Positions 7,268 to 16,903 of a DNA stretch of 64,000 bases are shown here, piece after piece (position 1 is the stretch's first letter; each line of letters begins with the position of its first letter). The notes beneath the pieces were generated by a model. The model did not search any database. It had not been told where the DNA came from and worked only from the letters and a program-made list of their open reading frames with translations. The stretch covers positions 248,001-312,000 of the forward strand of contig NZ_JAGIBH010000002.1 in the NCBI RefSeq assembly GCF_017744445.1, written 5' to 3'. The stretch is from Caulobacter sp. Lineage in GTDB: Bacteria; Pseudomonadota; Alphaproteobacteria; Caulobacterales; Caulobacteraceae. The position numbers were made by a program, and so were the translations under genes.

Positions 7268-10102
7268 CTACTTCCGCGTCACCACCACCGCGTCGCCGGC
7301 ATACTCCACCGTCGCGTCGGCCGTCGCCGCGAAGTCCGCCGGCTTGGCGCCAGCCCCGATGAACCGCACCTTGAACGTCCGCTTGTCCACCATCCCGTCG
7401 AACTTGCCCGACCGCGCCCCGATCACCACCCGCCCGGTGGCGTTGTCGTAGCTGATCGGGATGCGGCTGTAGGCCCCGCGCTGGTAGGCCATGGTCAGGC
7501 CGTCGTCTTCATAGAGCTCGTACTTCCCGTCCCTGCCCGTGTAGATGACGAGCGTGATCGGCAGGTCGGGCTTTTCGCCGACATATTGCTGGACCTCGGT
7601 GGTCGGCACGATCGCGCCGGCCTTCACGAACAGCGGCATGCGGCCCAGCGGGGCGTCGGCCTTGATCGACTGGCCGCCGGCGTGGGCCTTGCCGGTCTCG
7701 AAGTCGTACCAAGTGGTCCCGGCCGGCAGGTACACCGACCGCGAGCGCGCCTTGAACTCGGTCACCGGGGCGACCAGGAACGCCGAGCCGTACAGGTACT
7801 CGTCATCGACGTTCCGGGCCTTCAGGTCATTGGGATAGTCCATGACCAAGCCGCGCATGATGCTGCCATCGCGGTGATAGGTCTCGCCCGCCAGGGTCAG
7901 GGTGTAGGGCATCAGCCGGTAACGCAGCTGGTCGTACCAGACGAGGCTGTTGTAGACCTCGGTCCCCTCGTCGGCGAGGTTCCAGATCTCGCGGAAGGGC
8001 TCCTCGCCGTGGCTGCGGAACAGCGGCGAGAAGGCGCCGAACTGGAACCAGCGCAGGGTCAGCTCCTGCCACTCGGCCCAGTGCTTAGGATCGCGCTTCT
8101 CATAACGCTCCTCGACCGAGAAGCCGCCGATGTCGGTGGTCCAGTTGGGGATGCCCGACATCGACAGATTCACCCCGGCCGAGATCTGGTCCCGGAAGTC
8201 GTCCCAGCGGGCCACGACGTCGCCGCTCCACAGCGCCACGCCCTGGCGCTGGATGCCGCCAAAGCCCGAGCGCGAGAAGATGTACGAGCGCTTGTTCGGA
8301 TCCCGCTGATGCTCGCCGTCGAACACCGCCTGGGTGTGCAGCAGCGGGTAGGAGTTGAAGAACTCCGCGCCTGGCCCCTTGGTGGTCGGCCCCATGCGCA
8401 GGGTGCGCTCGGGAATGTCGAGATTGGAGTGCATGTCCGGCTCGTCCGAGTCCATCCACCAGGCGTCGATGCCGATGCCGCCCAGGTTCTCCTTGACCTG
8501 GCGCCAGTAGATGTCGCGCGCTTCCTGGGTATAGGGGTCGTAGAACGAGTTCAGGTAACCCGGCCCCACCCAGTCCAGCGCGCCCTGCTCGACGTTGCGG
8601 CGGTACATGTACTCTTTGGCGTCCAGCTCCTTGTAGTTCTTGGTCGTCGGATAGAACTTGGGCCAGATCGAGATCATGAAGTGGGCGTTCTCGTCGTGAA
8701 CGTCCTTCAGCATCTTTTTGGGATCGGGGAAGCGGGTCTTGTCGAACTCGTGGCTGCCCCAGCTGTCGTCCTTCCAGTAGCGCCAGTCGAGGACGATGTT
8801 GTCCAGCGGGACCTGGCGCTTGCGGTACTCCTTGACGACTCCGACCAGCTCGTCCTGGGTGTTGTAGCGCTGGCGGCTCTGCCAGAAGCCATACGACCAG
8901 CGCGGCAGGGCCTGGGCCTTGCCGGTCAGCTCACGATAGCCGCTGACGACCTGGTCCAGGTTGTCGCCCGAGACGAAGTAGTAGTCGATCGTGTGCGCGA
9001 CCTCGGACGTCAGGGTCAGTGACTTCTGCTGCGCGACCGGGATCGGGTCGTTGTGCAGCAGGGCGAGGTAGCCGTCGTTGGGATCCCACTCGACGCGCAC
9101 CTTGTGCTTCGTTCCGGCCTTCATCGGGACGGTGAAATTGTGGAACCACGGGTTCCAGTTCTGCCGCCAGCGGTCGATCTTCAGCTGCCCGTCGACCCAG
9201 ATCTTGGCGTAGCTGGACGAGTACAGCTTGAACTTCTGCACGCCGCCGGCCTTGGGCTCGACGTAGCCCTCCCAGACCACGGTCACGCCCTTGACCGGCT
9301 TCTTGTCGGCGGTCTGTAGCTCGGCCGGCCAATTGGGCAGGTCGTCCAGGTACTGGTAGTCGATGTCCTTCTCGGTCCGGGTCAGCTTCAGCTGCCCCCC
9401 GACATAGTACTTGGCGGTGAAGCCGCCGGGCTTGCCGCTGGCGTCAGTGATCTTCAGGTCGCGCGAGGCCAGGGCGTAGGGCGTCGGATCGCCGAAGCGG
9501 GTGATGCTGTTGTTGTCCCACAGGACGCCGTAGTTGCGCGTGGACAGCACGAACGGCACGGCGATGTCGCGATTATACTGGGCCAGCTCGACGTCCTGGC
9601 CGTTGTAGTTCATCTGGCCGTTCTGGTGCTGACCCAGGCCGTAGAAGCCTTCGTCCGTGGACGGATTGAAACGCTGCGAGATACCGTAGAAGCTCTTGCC
9701 GTCGATCGTCACCGGCTTGAACGCCGCCCGCCCCTGCTCGGCCAGGACGGTCTTGCCGGCCGCGTCCTTGAACGAGACCGCACCGTCTTTCAGCGTCACC
9801 TCGGCGGTGGCCTTGCCGGCCTTCAGCACGACCTTGCCGGCCGCTTCGGACACCGTGAAGCCGGAGGTCTTGGGCTGCGCGATCACCATCAGGCTCTGGG
9901 GCGCGTCGATGCTGTCGGTCGGCGAGGCGGTGACGCGGATGGTCCGGTCGTTCATCACCTGCAGCCGGACCTTCTTGGCCGGGCCGGAGGCGGGGGTGAC
10001 GACGACGCCGTCGGCGGTCTTCTCGAAGCCGCCGTCGAGAGCGAAGGCGGACGTCGAGGCCATGAGCGCGAGGCTGAAGGCGGAGAGAACAAGAGTGCGC
10101 AT
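7268..10102 (-). CDS. Alpha-xylosidase, GH31 with PA14 insert, periplasmic or outer membrane
   Basis: 944 residues from the ATG at 10102, which is followed by a signal peptide (residues 1-22, cut near AFA-LDG). Domain order: N-terminal beta domain to about 225, a PA14-like insert at about 226-365 (GFTAKYYVGGQL to WDPNDGYLALLH), the GH31 barrel at about 395-760 and C-terminal beta domains. The nucleophile is Asp551 in WWMDSDEPD and the acid/base Asp628 in WSGDVV. A PA14 insert at this place is known from Cellvibrio japonicus Xyl31A, which removes alpha-xylose from xyloglucan oligosaccharides. The start lies 11 bp after the GH35 stop, so the two are cotranscribed. Role inferred: removing non-reducing-end xylose from imported oligosaccharides. 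Confidence 0.92.
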   Translation of the reverse strand: MRTLVLSAFSLALMASTSAFALDGGFEKTADGVVVTPASGPAKKVRLQVMNDRTIRVTASPTDSIDAPQSLMVIAQPKTSGFTVSEAAGKVVLKAGKATAEVTLKDGAVSFKDAAGKTVLAEQGRAAFKPVTIDGKSFYGISQRFNPSTDEGFYGLGQHQNGQMNYNGQDVELAQYNRDIAVPFVLSTRNYGVLWDNNSITRFGDPTPYALASRDLKITDASGKPGGFTAKYYVGGQLKLTRTEKDIDYQYLDDLPNWPAELQTADKKPVKGVTVVWEGYVEPKAGGVQKFKLYSSSYAKIWVDGQLKIDRWRQNWNPWFHNFTVPMKAGTKHKVRVEWDPNDGYLALLHNDPIPVAQQKSLTLTSEVAHTIDYYFVSGDNLDQVVSGYRELTGKAQALPRWSYGFWQSRQRYNTQDELVGVVKEYRKRQVPLDNIVLDWRYWKDDSWGSHEFDKTRFPDPKKMLKDVHDENAHFMISIWPKFYPTTKNYKELDAKEYMYRRNVEQGALDWVGPGYLNSFYDPYTQEARDIYWRQVKENLGGIGIDAWWMDSDEPDMHSNLDIPERTLRMGPTTKGPGAEFFNSYPLLHTQAVFDGEHQRDPNKRSYIFSRSGFGGIQRQGVALWSGDVVARWDDFRDQISAGVNLSMSGIPNWTTDIGGFSVEERYEKRDPKHWAEWQELTLRWFQFGAFSPLFRSHGEEPFREIWNLADEGTEVYNSLVWYDQLRYRLMPYTLTLAGETYHRDGSIMRGLVMDYPNDLKARNVDDEYLYGSAFLVAPVTEFKARSRSVYLPAGTTWYDFETGKAHAGGQSIKADAPLGRMPLFVKAGAIVPTTEVQQYVGEKPDLPITLVIYTGRDGKYELYEDDGLTMAYQRGAYSRIPISYDNATGRVVIGARSGKFDGMVDKRTFKVRFIGAGAKPADFAATADATVEYAGDAVVVTRK

Positions 10103-10113
10103 GGCTGATCCCG

Positions 10114-11736
10114 TCAGTAGGTGGCGAGCTTGACCCGCAGGATCTGCGCGCCGCCGGTGAAGTTGAGGCCGTAGTCGGTCTGGTCGCCGTTCCACAGGCG
10201 GTCGAAGACCCATTGGCCGCTCTCGAAATGACCCTCTTCCACGCGGGCCATCAGCATCGGCTTGTTGTCCTTGAGGGCGCGGCCGAACTCGAAGCGGACA
10301 TTGCGGCCGGTGACCAGGAATTCGTCGGGCGACAGCTGGGCGACGATGCCGCCACCGTCTGGGCCTTGCGGGCCAGGCGGGCGATCCTTCAGCCAGGCCC
10401 AGTCCGACGCCCCGAACTGCCACTTGCCGTAGCGCAGGGTGACGGTCCAGGCGCCCATGGTCGTCGTCTGGGGCGCGCGGTCGTCGGGCTCGGAGCCGCC
10501 GAAGACCTTGTTCTCGAACGAGAGCTTGGCCCACTCACGCGCCATGGGCCCGAGCAGGCGGTAGTTGGCCGCGAAGGCCTCGATCGTCGCCTCGTCCAGC
10601 TTGGCCGCGCCCAGCGGGAAGTTGGCGTAGCCGGTATAGTCCATGCCGAACGGCGAGAAGCCGATGCCCTGTCGGCCCAGGGTGTCGAACACGTAGCGCG
10701 CATAGACCGGATCGTTGCCGGTCTCGGCCACGAACAGGGCATTGCCGGGCCGCTTGTAGTGGGCCAGGGCGGCCGAGTACTTGACCGACTCCTTCATGTA
10801 GATGTCAGGCGCGATCAGGTCGACGGAGGGCGCGGCGGCCTTCCAGACCCCGATGACGTTGTCGGTCGGGCCGCCGGCCGAATAGCTCTTGGGCTCGCCC
10901 GGCTTGATGGGATCGCGCAGGGCGGCGTTGACGTACATCGGCAGCGGATAGACGGCCTTGCCGGCCGCCGTGACCTGGTCGACGAAGCGACCGATGTGCC
11001 AGGCGTGGAAGAATTCATCCGCGTCCTTGCCGAAGGCCTGGCTCCACGTACCGGGCTTAGCCCCGACGGCCTTGACCAGCGCGGCGGGCGCCGGGCCGTC
11101 GAACACCTTCTGGGCGGCGGGACCGAAGTCGCGGACCGTGCCGTAGGTGCCGGTCTCGTTCTCGACCTGGACCATGATGACCGTGCGCTCGGCCGCGTCC
11201 TTGGCCTTCAGGTGGGTCATCAGGGCGACGAAGGCCTTGCGGTCCGCATCGAGCGTCGATTGGGCCAGCGGCGACATTGAATACGAGCGCTGGCCGTCCT
11301 CCTTCTTCAGGCGCGGGAAGCGCTTGTCGTCCAGCTTGACCCACTCGGGGGCGTAGGACGGCGAGCTGTTCTTCCAGGTGCCGAACCACAGCAGGACGAG
11401 GCGCACATTGTGCTCGCGAGCCTGGGTCAGCAGCAGATCCAGGTACGAGAAGTCGAACTTGCCCTCGACCGGCTCGATCTGCTCCCAGGCGATCGGGACC
11501 TGGACGGTGTTGGCGCCCATCCTGGCGACGGCCGGCCAGACCTTGGCCATCTGCGAGGGCCAGGCGGACGAGTTGTTGACCTGGGCGCCCAGGATCAGGA
11601 ACGGCGCGCCGTCGACCATCAGGGCGTGACGGCCGTCCTTCTCGACCAGGCGCGGAATGTCGGCCGCGAGGGCGCTGCCAGCCAGGCCCAGGGCCAGCGC
11701 CGAAACCAGACCCGCCGTGAAGCGTGAAAACCCCAT
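10114..11736 (-). CDS. GH35-type beta-galactosidase (DUF5597 C-terminal domain)
   Basis: 540 residues from the ATG at 11736, preceded by a GGAGGAGG ribosome site; residues 1-25 are a signal peptide. The clan A barrel starts with the GAQVNNSSAWP and WEQIEPVEGKFDF motifs. The acid/base is Glu194 in VENETG and the nucleophile Glu338 in FVAETGND. The C-terminal part beyond about residue 400 matches the DUF5597 extension seen in bacterial members of this group. It is expected to remove beta-galactose in the periplasm. It is the first gene of a pair with the alpha-xylosidase, and has its own upstream region with a XylR-like operator 30 bp before the start codon. Confidence 0.9.
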   Translation of the reverse strand: MGFSRFTAGLVSALALGLAGSALAADIPRLVEKDGRHALMVDGAPFLILGAQVNNSSAWPSQMAKVWPAVARMGANTVQVPIAWEQIEPVEGKFDFSYLDLLLTQAREHNVRLVLLWFGTWKNSSPSYAPEWVKLDDKRFPRLKKEDGQRSYSMSPLAQSTLDADRKAFVALMTHLKAKDAAERTVIMVQVENETGTYGTVRDFGPAAQKVFDGPAPAALVKAVGAKPGTWSQAFGKDADEFFHAWHIGRFVDQVTAAGKAVYPLPMYVNAALRDPIKPGEPKSYSAGGPTDNVIGVWKAAAPSVDLIAPDIYMKESVKYSAALAHYKRPGNALFVAETGNDPVYARYVFDTLGRQGIGFSPFGMDYTGYANFPLGAAKLDEATIEAFAANYRLLGPMAREWAKLSFENKVFGGSEPDDRAPQTTTMGAWTVTLRYGKWQFGASDWAWLKDRPPGPQGPDGGGIVAQLSPDEFLVTGRNVRFEFGRALKDNKPMLMARVEEGHFESGQWVFDRLWNGDQTDYGLNFTGGAQILRVKLATY

Positions 11737-11765
11737 CCGCCTCCTCCGTCCGCAGCGCCAAATCG

Positions 11766-11783
11766 ATGTTAGCGCTATCAATT
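11766..11783 (-). promoter_or_regulatory. XylR/LacI-type operator upstream of GH35
   Basis: ATGTTAGCGCTATCAATT, centred on AGCGCT. It differs at two positions from the inverted repeat I remember for XylR in the Caulobacter xylX promoter. It lies 30-47 bp before the GH35 start, a location suited to repression. Confidence 0.6.
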
Positions 11784-11964
11784 TTATGGTCGGATCGTTG
11801 CCCCGCCGGAGGGCGCGAGCAAGTCCGCTTGGCTCAAAAAAATCCGCGCACCGCCGCAGGTGACGATGCGCGGGGAAAGACGTCGCGCGACCTCGGGGAG
11901 AGGTGTCGCGCGAGGTGTAAGCCGAGGCCATGAAACCCCTCGCCACGCCGCCTAAGCTAGCCAG

Positions 11965-12014
11965 ACTATAGTCGTATAATTCAGACCAACAAGCCGTTTT
12001 GATAGCGTTGTCAT
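11965..12014 (-). promoter_or_regulatory. Promoter and second operator of the GH35-GH31 unit
   Basis: On the minus strand TTGTTG (11992-11987) and TATAGT (11970-11965) are separated by 16 bp. Just upstream is the palindrome-like TTGATAGCGTTGTCAT (11999-12014). The whole module lines up with the one upstream of the TonB receptor (16904-16956), including the shared word TCGTATAATT. Confidence 0.5.
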
Positions 12015-12052
12015 GCCCTTTTGACAGGACATGCTGTCGACCAAACCCAACA

Positions 12053-12160
12053 CCGATCATCCCCGCGAAAGCGGGGATCCAAGCCGAGCTCGCGGAAGAA
12101 TTCACGGCCGAACCACACCCTGAAAGTCAGCTTGGGTCCCCGCTTTCGCGGGGATAGTCG
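12053..12160. repeat. Inverted repeat, family C copy 1
   Basis: Arms CCCCGCGAAAGCGGGGATCC and its near complement at 12129-12160 enclose a non-conserved centre. It lies 31 bp after the halogenase stop. A second copy is at 24030-24138. Confidence 0.75.
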
Positions 12161-12190
12161 GATGAGGGGGAGCTTGGCCAGACACCATCC

Positions 12191-13708
12191 CTAATCCGCC
12201 ACCGCATCCGCCCGGCACGCCGCCGCGATGAACGCGTCATGCGTCGGCAGCCGCGCGACAATCTCGGCGTTCATCCGGCCGATCCGCAGCAGCGCGCCGG
12301 CCACCTCGTCATAGGCCGCCACATCCGCCAGGCGGTCGTAGTCGCGCGGCGTGATCCCCTGCCCCAGGAACACCGCCAGCCAGCTGGGCTCGGCGAACAG
12401 CTGCTCGTCGAAGCGAGCGATCTTGGCGCGGCTTTGGAAGAGCTCGATCTTGTGGGCCAGGCTGTCGGGCACGGCCATGTCGCGGCAGTAGCGCCACAGC
12501 TCGGCGTCGTCGCGTTCGGTAGCCTTGTAGTGCAGGACGATGAAGTCGCGGATCTGCTCGTATTCGATCTCCGTCAACCGGTTGAACTCGACCTCGGCCG
12601 CCGGGTCGTAGCCGCCGATCGGCAGCAGCGACAGCAGGCGCATGGCCCCGGTCTGGATCAGGTGGATGCTGGTCGACTCCAGCGGCTCCATGAAGCCGCC
12701 GGCCAGGCCCAGGGCCACCACGTTCTTGCTCCAGCTCTTCTTGCGGCGCCCGGCGGTGAAGCGCAGCGGGCGCGGATCGGCCAGGGCCTTGCCGTCGAGG
12801 TTGGCCAGCAGAGTCTGGGCCGCCGCGTCGTCGCTGATATGGCTGCTGCAATAGACATAGCCATTGCCGGTGCGGTGCTGCAGTGGGATCCGCCACTGCC
12901 AGCCCGCCTTGCGCGCGGTCGAGCGGGTGTAGGGCGTCAGCGGATAGGCGTTCTCGCACGGCACGGCCAGGGCGCGGTCGCAGGGCAGCCAGTGCGACCA
13001 GTCCTCGTAGCCGGCCTCCAGCGCCTGCTCGATCAGGAGACCCCGAAACCCCGAACAGTCGACGAAGAAGTCGCCCTCGACCCGGCGGCCGTCGGTCAGG
13101 GTCAGCCCCGTGACGAAGCCGCTCTGCGCGTCCTGCTCGACCTTGGCGATCTTGCCCTCGGTGCGCTTGACGCCGCGCTGCTCCGCATAGGCCCGCAGGT
13201 ACTTGGCATAGAGCCCGGCGTCAAAGTGGTAGGCATAGCCCAGCCCCGGCACGCCCGGCGGCAGATCCTTGGGCGGCAGGGCGAACTTGCCGGCCTTGGC
13301 GGCTACGGTGGACAGGGCGTAGCTGTCCAGGCTGCCGCCCTCGCCCTGCTCGCGCAGGCGCAGCCAGTAGTGATGGAAACCGACCCCGTCGATCGGCTGG
13401 CCATAGACGCCGAAGGGATGGAAGTACTCCGCCCCCAGCTTGGCCCAGTCGCGAAACTGGATGCCCAGCTTGAAGGTCGCTTGGGTCTTCCGGATGAAGT
13501 CGATCTCGTCGATGCCCAAGAGGCCGTTCAGGAACTGGATCGGCGGGATGGTGGCCTCGCCGACGCCGACCGTGCCGATCTCGTCGGACTCGATCAGCTC
13601 GACCTCGCCGACCTTGCCCTTCATGGCCTGGATCAGGGTCGCCGCGGCGATCCAGCCGGCCGTGCCGCCGCCGACCACCACGAACTTGCGATAGGGGAGA
13701 TCGGTCAT
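12191..13708 (-). CDS. Flavin-dependent tryptophan-halogenase-like protein
   Basis: 505 residues. The FAD-binding loop is VVGGGTAGW (residues 11-19). The active-site lysine that carries halide chemistry in PrnA is matched by Lys80 in TFKLGIQF, and the diagnostic WxWxIP motif is present at 270-275 (WQWRIP). Members of this family are common beside TonB receptors of carbohydrate loci in Caulobacter, Xanthomonas and sphingomonads, where the natural substrate is unknown. Here it lies between the TonB receptor (160-bp gap with a family D repeat) and the GH35 gene on the same strand. Whether it halogenates a sugar-linked aromatic, a signal or something else cannot be read from sequence. Confidence 0.9.
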   Translation of the reverse strand: MTDLPYRKFVVVGGGTAGWIAAATLIQAMKGKVGEVELIESDEIGTVGVGEATIPPIQFLNGLLGIDEIDFIRKTQATFKLGIQFRDWAKLGAEYFHPFGVYGQPIDGVGFHHYWLRLREQGEGGSLDSYALSTVAAKAGKFALPPKDLPPGVPGLGYAYHFDAGLYAKYLRAYAEQRGVKRTEGKIAKVEQDAQSGFVTGLTLTDGRRVEGDFFVDCSGFRGLLIEQALEAGYEDWSHWLPCDRALAVPCENAYPLTPYTRSTARKAGWQWRIPLQHRTGNGYVYCSSHISDDAAAQTLLANLDGKALADPRPLRFTAGRRKKSWSKNVVALGLAGGFMEPLESTSIHLIQTGAMRLLSLLPIGGYDPAAEVEFNRLTEIEYEQIRDFIVLHYKATERDDAELWRYCRDMAVPDSLAHKIELFQSRAKIARFDEQLFAEPSWLAVFLGQGITPRDYDRLADVAAYDEVAGALLRIGRMNAEIVARLPTHDAFIAAACRADAVAD

Positions 13709-13734
13709 GAAGCCTGCTTCTCAAAAACAAGGTC

Positions 13735-13840
13735 GTCATCCCGGCCGCACCCCGGCGAAAGCCGGGGGAAGAGCCGGGACCCAGGGCAACCGCACTGCGC
13801 CCGCCCCTGGGTCCCGGGTCGGCTACGCCGCCCGGGATGA
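13735..13840. repeat. Inverted repeat, family D copy 1
   Basis: Outer arms GTCATCCCGG and CCGGGATGAC with inner GGGACCCAGG/CCTGGGTCCC arms around a GCAACCGCACTGC-containing centre. That centre recurs in copy 2 (49222-49322). Lies between the TonB receptor and the halogenase gene. Confidence 0.75.
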
Positions 13841-13868
13841 CGAGGTTAGGTGTGCGTAGAGCAGGACG

Positions 13869-16811
13869 CTAGAACGTCCCCCGCAGCACCACCGAGTAGC
13901 GGCGATCGGCCACCACCCAGTTGTGACCCGTCAGGCCTTCTTCCGGACGGCCAGGATAGCTGACCAGGATCTTGGTCTTGGTGTTGGTCAGGTTCACGGC
14001 CTGGAAGCCGACCTTCAGCTTGTCGTTGAGGGTGTAGAACACCGAGCCGTCCAGCTGGCCGTAGTCGTCGTACCAGGCGGGGATGTTGATGTTGGCCGCC
14101 GTGGTGGTCAGCAGGTAGCGCTCACGCCAGTTGTAGGCCAGGCGGGCCGACACCTTGCCCAGGTCGTACAGGGCCGCGAGGTTGTAGCTCTTCTTCGACA
14201 GGCCCTCGAGCGGCATCTCGTCGCCGTGGGTCGTGATGTTGGTCAGCTGGCTGTTGTCGTACGGGTTGGAGGCGGCGTTGCGCGTCCCCTTGCTGTCGAC
14301 ATAGGTGAAGTTGGCCTGCACGCCGAAGCCCTTCAGCAGGCCCGGCAGGAAGTCGTAGTACTGCTGGTAGGCGACCTCGAAGCCTTTGATCGTGCCGTGG
14401 CCGCCGTTGTAGGTCTGGACCACCTGGACGTTGCGCGTCACCCCGTTGTTCGTGAACGACAGGTTCCGCGAGCCGTTGGTGATGAAGTTGTAGATGTCCT
14501 TGTAGAACACCGTCGCCGTGACGCTGCCGGTCGGGGCGAAGTACCATTCCCAGGCCAGGTCGTACTGGGTGGAGCGGGTCGGCTTCAGGTCCGGGTTCCC
14601 GGCATTGGCCGTGTACTGATAGACGCAGTTGGCCTGCGCGCCGCCGGGGATGGTGCTGGAGCAGGTCCCGCCGCTCAGATAGCCGTTGGTCGGCGCGATG
14701 GTGTAGTTCGGCTGCAGCTGGGCGAAGTCGGGTCGCACGATCGCCTTGGCGGCGGCGAAGCGGACGAACATCTCCGGCGTCACCTTCAGGCGCACGTTCA
14801 GGCTGGGCAGGACGTTGACATAGTCGCGGCCGCCGACGAACGGGCGCCGCGCGCCGTTGGCGAAGGCTAGGTCCGCCGCCGGGATCAGCGGCGCCGGGTT
14901 CGAGGCCTCCGAGTTCAGGCTGTAGCCCTGGACGCCCTGGCTGGTGGTCTCGGTCTTGACGACCCGCAGGCCCAGATTGCCGTCCAGCTCGCGTTCCTCG
15001 CCGCCGATCGACACGTCGTGGCCAAAGCGCAGCATGGCGTACGCCGCCAGGGTCTTTTCCTTCTGGTGGTTGGTGCTGCCCTTGCCGCCGGTCTGGGCCT
15101 GGCTTTCGAAGTCGCCCGCGAACGGACGCCAGCCGCCGTCATTGGCCGCCGCGATCTTGCCGATGATCTGGGAGAAGCTGGCGTAGTCGTGCACGAAGTC
15201 GGCGTTCGGCATGACGAAGGTCGCCGGCAGATTCACCGCGCCACGGAAATAGTTCTCGAACGGATAGAGCCCGTAGTGGCCCTGATAGCCATCCAGGGTG
15301 GCGATCGGCTTGACCGTTCCGCCCAGGCCCCAGCTGGGGGCCACGGTATCCCAGCGATAGGCCGTCTCGCGCGTCGTCGTCTGGCGATAGGTGCTGCGGA
15401 CGCCGAACTTCAGCGACTTCAGCCAGCCGCCGTCGTCGAACTCATAGGCGCCGTCCAGTCGCGTGGCCAGCTCGCTGCCCTCGTTGCGGTCGTGATGGTC
15501 CATCACGGCCTGCAGGTAGTAGCTGGCCGGGTTCGAGGTGAACGCCTTGTCGTTGTTCATCGTGATGGTCGGCAGGTCGCTGGTCAGGTCCAGGCTGGCC
15601 GGCGAGGCGTCGGCGCTGAGCGCGTTGAACGCGGTCGTGTCGACGGTCTTGGTCTTGGCGTAGATGTACTGGACGTCGCCGCTGAACGACCACTTGTCGC
15701 TCGGATTGTACTTCAGGTTCAGCGAGTAGTCCGAGGTGACCGAGCTGCGCTCTGCATAGCGGGTGTCGATGGTCGACGAGCCCAGGCTGGTTCCGCCCGG
15801 CGTCTGGGCCAGCGTGCCCTTGGTGAAGTGGCCGCCGTTGTCGTAGGCGAAGGTCGTGCCGGCGGCCGGACCGTTGCTGGAGCCGACATTGAAGCCCACC
15901 GCGTGCTCGGACGAGGCCATCAGGGCCGACGAGCGCAGGAACTGCAGGGTCGCTTCCCACTGGTCGTTCGGGCGCCATTGCGCGACGGCGTCGATGCCCT
16001 TGCGCTCGCGATCGAAGTCCAGGCTGCGATAGCCGAAACCGCCGGGGACATAGACCGTCTTGCCAGGAACGAGATCCGTGCGGACGAAGAAGGGGTCGAC
16101 CGAGATGGTGTCGGTGCGGCTCTTCAGCTTGGAGTCCGACAGGTCGATCAGGAAGCCGACCTCGCCGATGCCCGTCTGGAAGCGGTCGCTGTAGAGGATC
16201 GAGCCCGAGGGCTTCCACTTTTTGGCGAGGTCGCCGTACGAGCCGTCGATCGAATAGGCGATGATGCGCTTGGCGCTGTCGAACGGCAGGCGGGTGCGCA
16301 GGTTGACCGTGCCGCCGACGCCGCCCTCGATGATGTCGGCCGAGGGGTTCTTGTAGACGTCCACGCCAGCCATCAGCTCGGGCGGGATGTCCTCGAAGCT
16401 CAGGGTGCGGCCGCTCTTGGCCGAGAAGCTGTCGCGGCCGTTCAGTTCGCCGCGCACCCAGCTGAGGCCGCGGACCTGCACGCCCGAGCCTTCGACCGAC
16501 AGGCGGTCGGCGTCGCGGCCGTCCGAGGTGCGGCCGATGGTGACGCCGGCGACCCGTTGCAGGGCCTCGGTGACCGAGCGGTCCGGCAGGGCGCCGATGT
16601 CGGTGGCGGTGATCGAGTCGACCAGCTGCTCGGCGTTCTGCTTCAGTTTCTGGGCCGACTGGATGGCGGCGCGCTGGCCGGTGACGACGATCTCGTCGAC
16701 GGCCGTGCTCTCGACCTGCTGGGCGAAGGCCGCGGGCGCGGCGGCGCACAGGACCAGGGCCGAAGCGCTGGCCAGCATGATGTTACGACGTGACGAAGCG
16801 AGGCGCTGCAT
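13869..16811 (-). CDS. TonB-dependent outer membrane receptor, carbohydrate-locus type
   Basis: 980 residues. Residues 1-30 are a signal peptide (cut near AFA-QQV), followed by a TonB-box-like VDEIVVTGQRA and the plug domain with the DIGALPDRSVTEALQRV and VRGLSWVRGELNGRD motifs (about 70-130). The rest is the 22-strand barrel, ending in the terminal aromatic VVLRGTF typical of Omp85-inserted porin-like barrels. It should import oligosaccharides too large for porins, energised by TonB/ExbBD. It leads a minus-strand run with the halogenase, GH35 and GH31 genes, so a xyloglucan-like oligosaccharide is the likely ligand (inference from neighbours). A perfect 20-bp operator lies upstream. Confidence 0.95.
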   Translation of the reverse strand: MQRLASSRRNIMLASASALVLCAAAPAAFAQQVESTAVDEIVVTGQRAAIQSAQKLKQNAEQLVDSITATDIGALPDRSVTEALQRVAGVTIGRTSDGRDADRLSVEGSGVQVRGLSWVRGELNGRDSFSAKSGRTLSFEDIPPELMAGVDVYKNPSADIIEGGVGGTVNLRTRLPFDSAKRIIAYSIDGSYGDLAKKWKPSGSILYSDRFQTGIGEVGFLIDLSDSKLKSRTDTISVDPFFVRTDLVPGKTVYVPGGFGYRSLDFDRERKGIDAVAQWRPNDQWEATLQFLRSSALMASSEHAVGFNVGSSNGPAAGTTFAYDNGGHFTKGTLAQTPGGTSLGSSTIDTRYAERSSVTSDYSLNLKYNPSDKWSFSGDVQYIYAKTKTVDTTAFNALSADASPASLDLTSDLPTITMNNDKAFTSNPASYYLQAVMDHHDRNEGSELATRLDGAYEFDDGGWLKSLKFGVRSTYRQTTTRETAYRWDTVAPSWGLGGTVKPIATLDGYQGHYGLYPFENYFRGAVNLPATFVMPNADFVHDYASFSQIIGKIAAANDGGWRPFAGDFESQAQTGGKGSTNHQKEKTLAAYAMLRFGHDVSIGGEERELDGNLGLRVVKTETTSQGVQGYSLNSEASNPAPLIPAADLAFANGARRPFVGGRDYVNVLPSLNVRLKVTPEMFVRFAAAKAIVRPDFAQLQPNYTIAPTNGYLSGGTCSSTIPGGAQANCVYQYTANAGNPDLKPTRSTQYDLAWEWYFAPTGSVTATVFYKDIYNFITNGSRNLSFTNNGVTRNVQVVQTYNGGHGTIKGFEVAYQQYYDFLPGLLKGFGVQANFTYVDSKGTRNAASNPYDNSQLTNITTHGDEMPLEGLSKKSYNLAALYDLGKVSARLAYNWRERYLLTTTAANINIPAWYDDYGQLDGSVFYTLNDKLKVGFQAVNLTNTKTKILVSYPGRPEEGLTGHNWVVADRRYSVVLRGTF

Positions 16812-16903
16812 GCGCGGTTTCCTTCCCCTTTTGGGAGCCGTCCCGGCACGTTCTTGAGCGTCCGGTGACGTGCGGCCGACAGGTCGCGCGCTCCATGTCG
16901 GTA

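Larger units (their letters stand above)
11737..12190. other. 454-bp intergenic region upstream of the GH35 gene
   Basis: Contains, from the gene outward, a XylR-like operator (11766-11783), a promoter-like -10/-35 pair (11965-11992), a second operator-like palindrome (11999-12014) and a family C inverted repeat (12053-12160) that probably ends the halogenase transcript. No coding sequence is supported in it. Confidence 0.6.

Noticed and set aside
11816-11935. GC-rich stretch between operators as a possible small RNA
   Set aside because: No promoter-hairpin-T-tract arrangement of its own was found.
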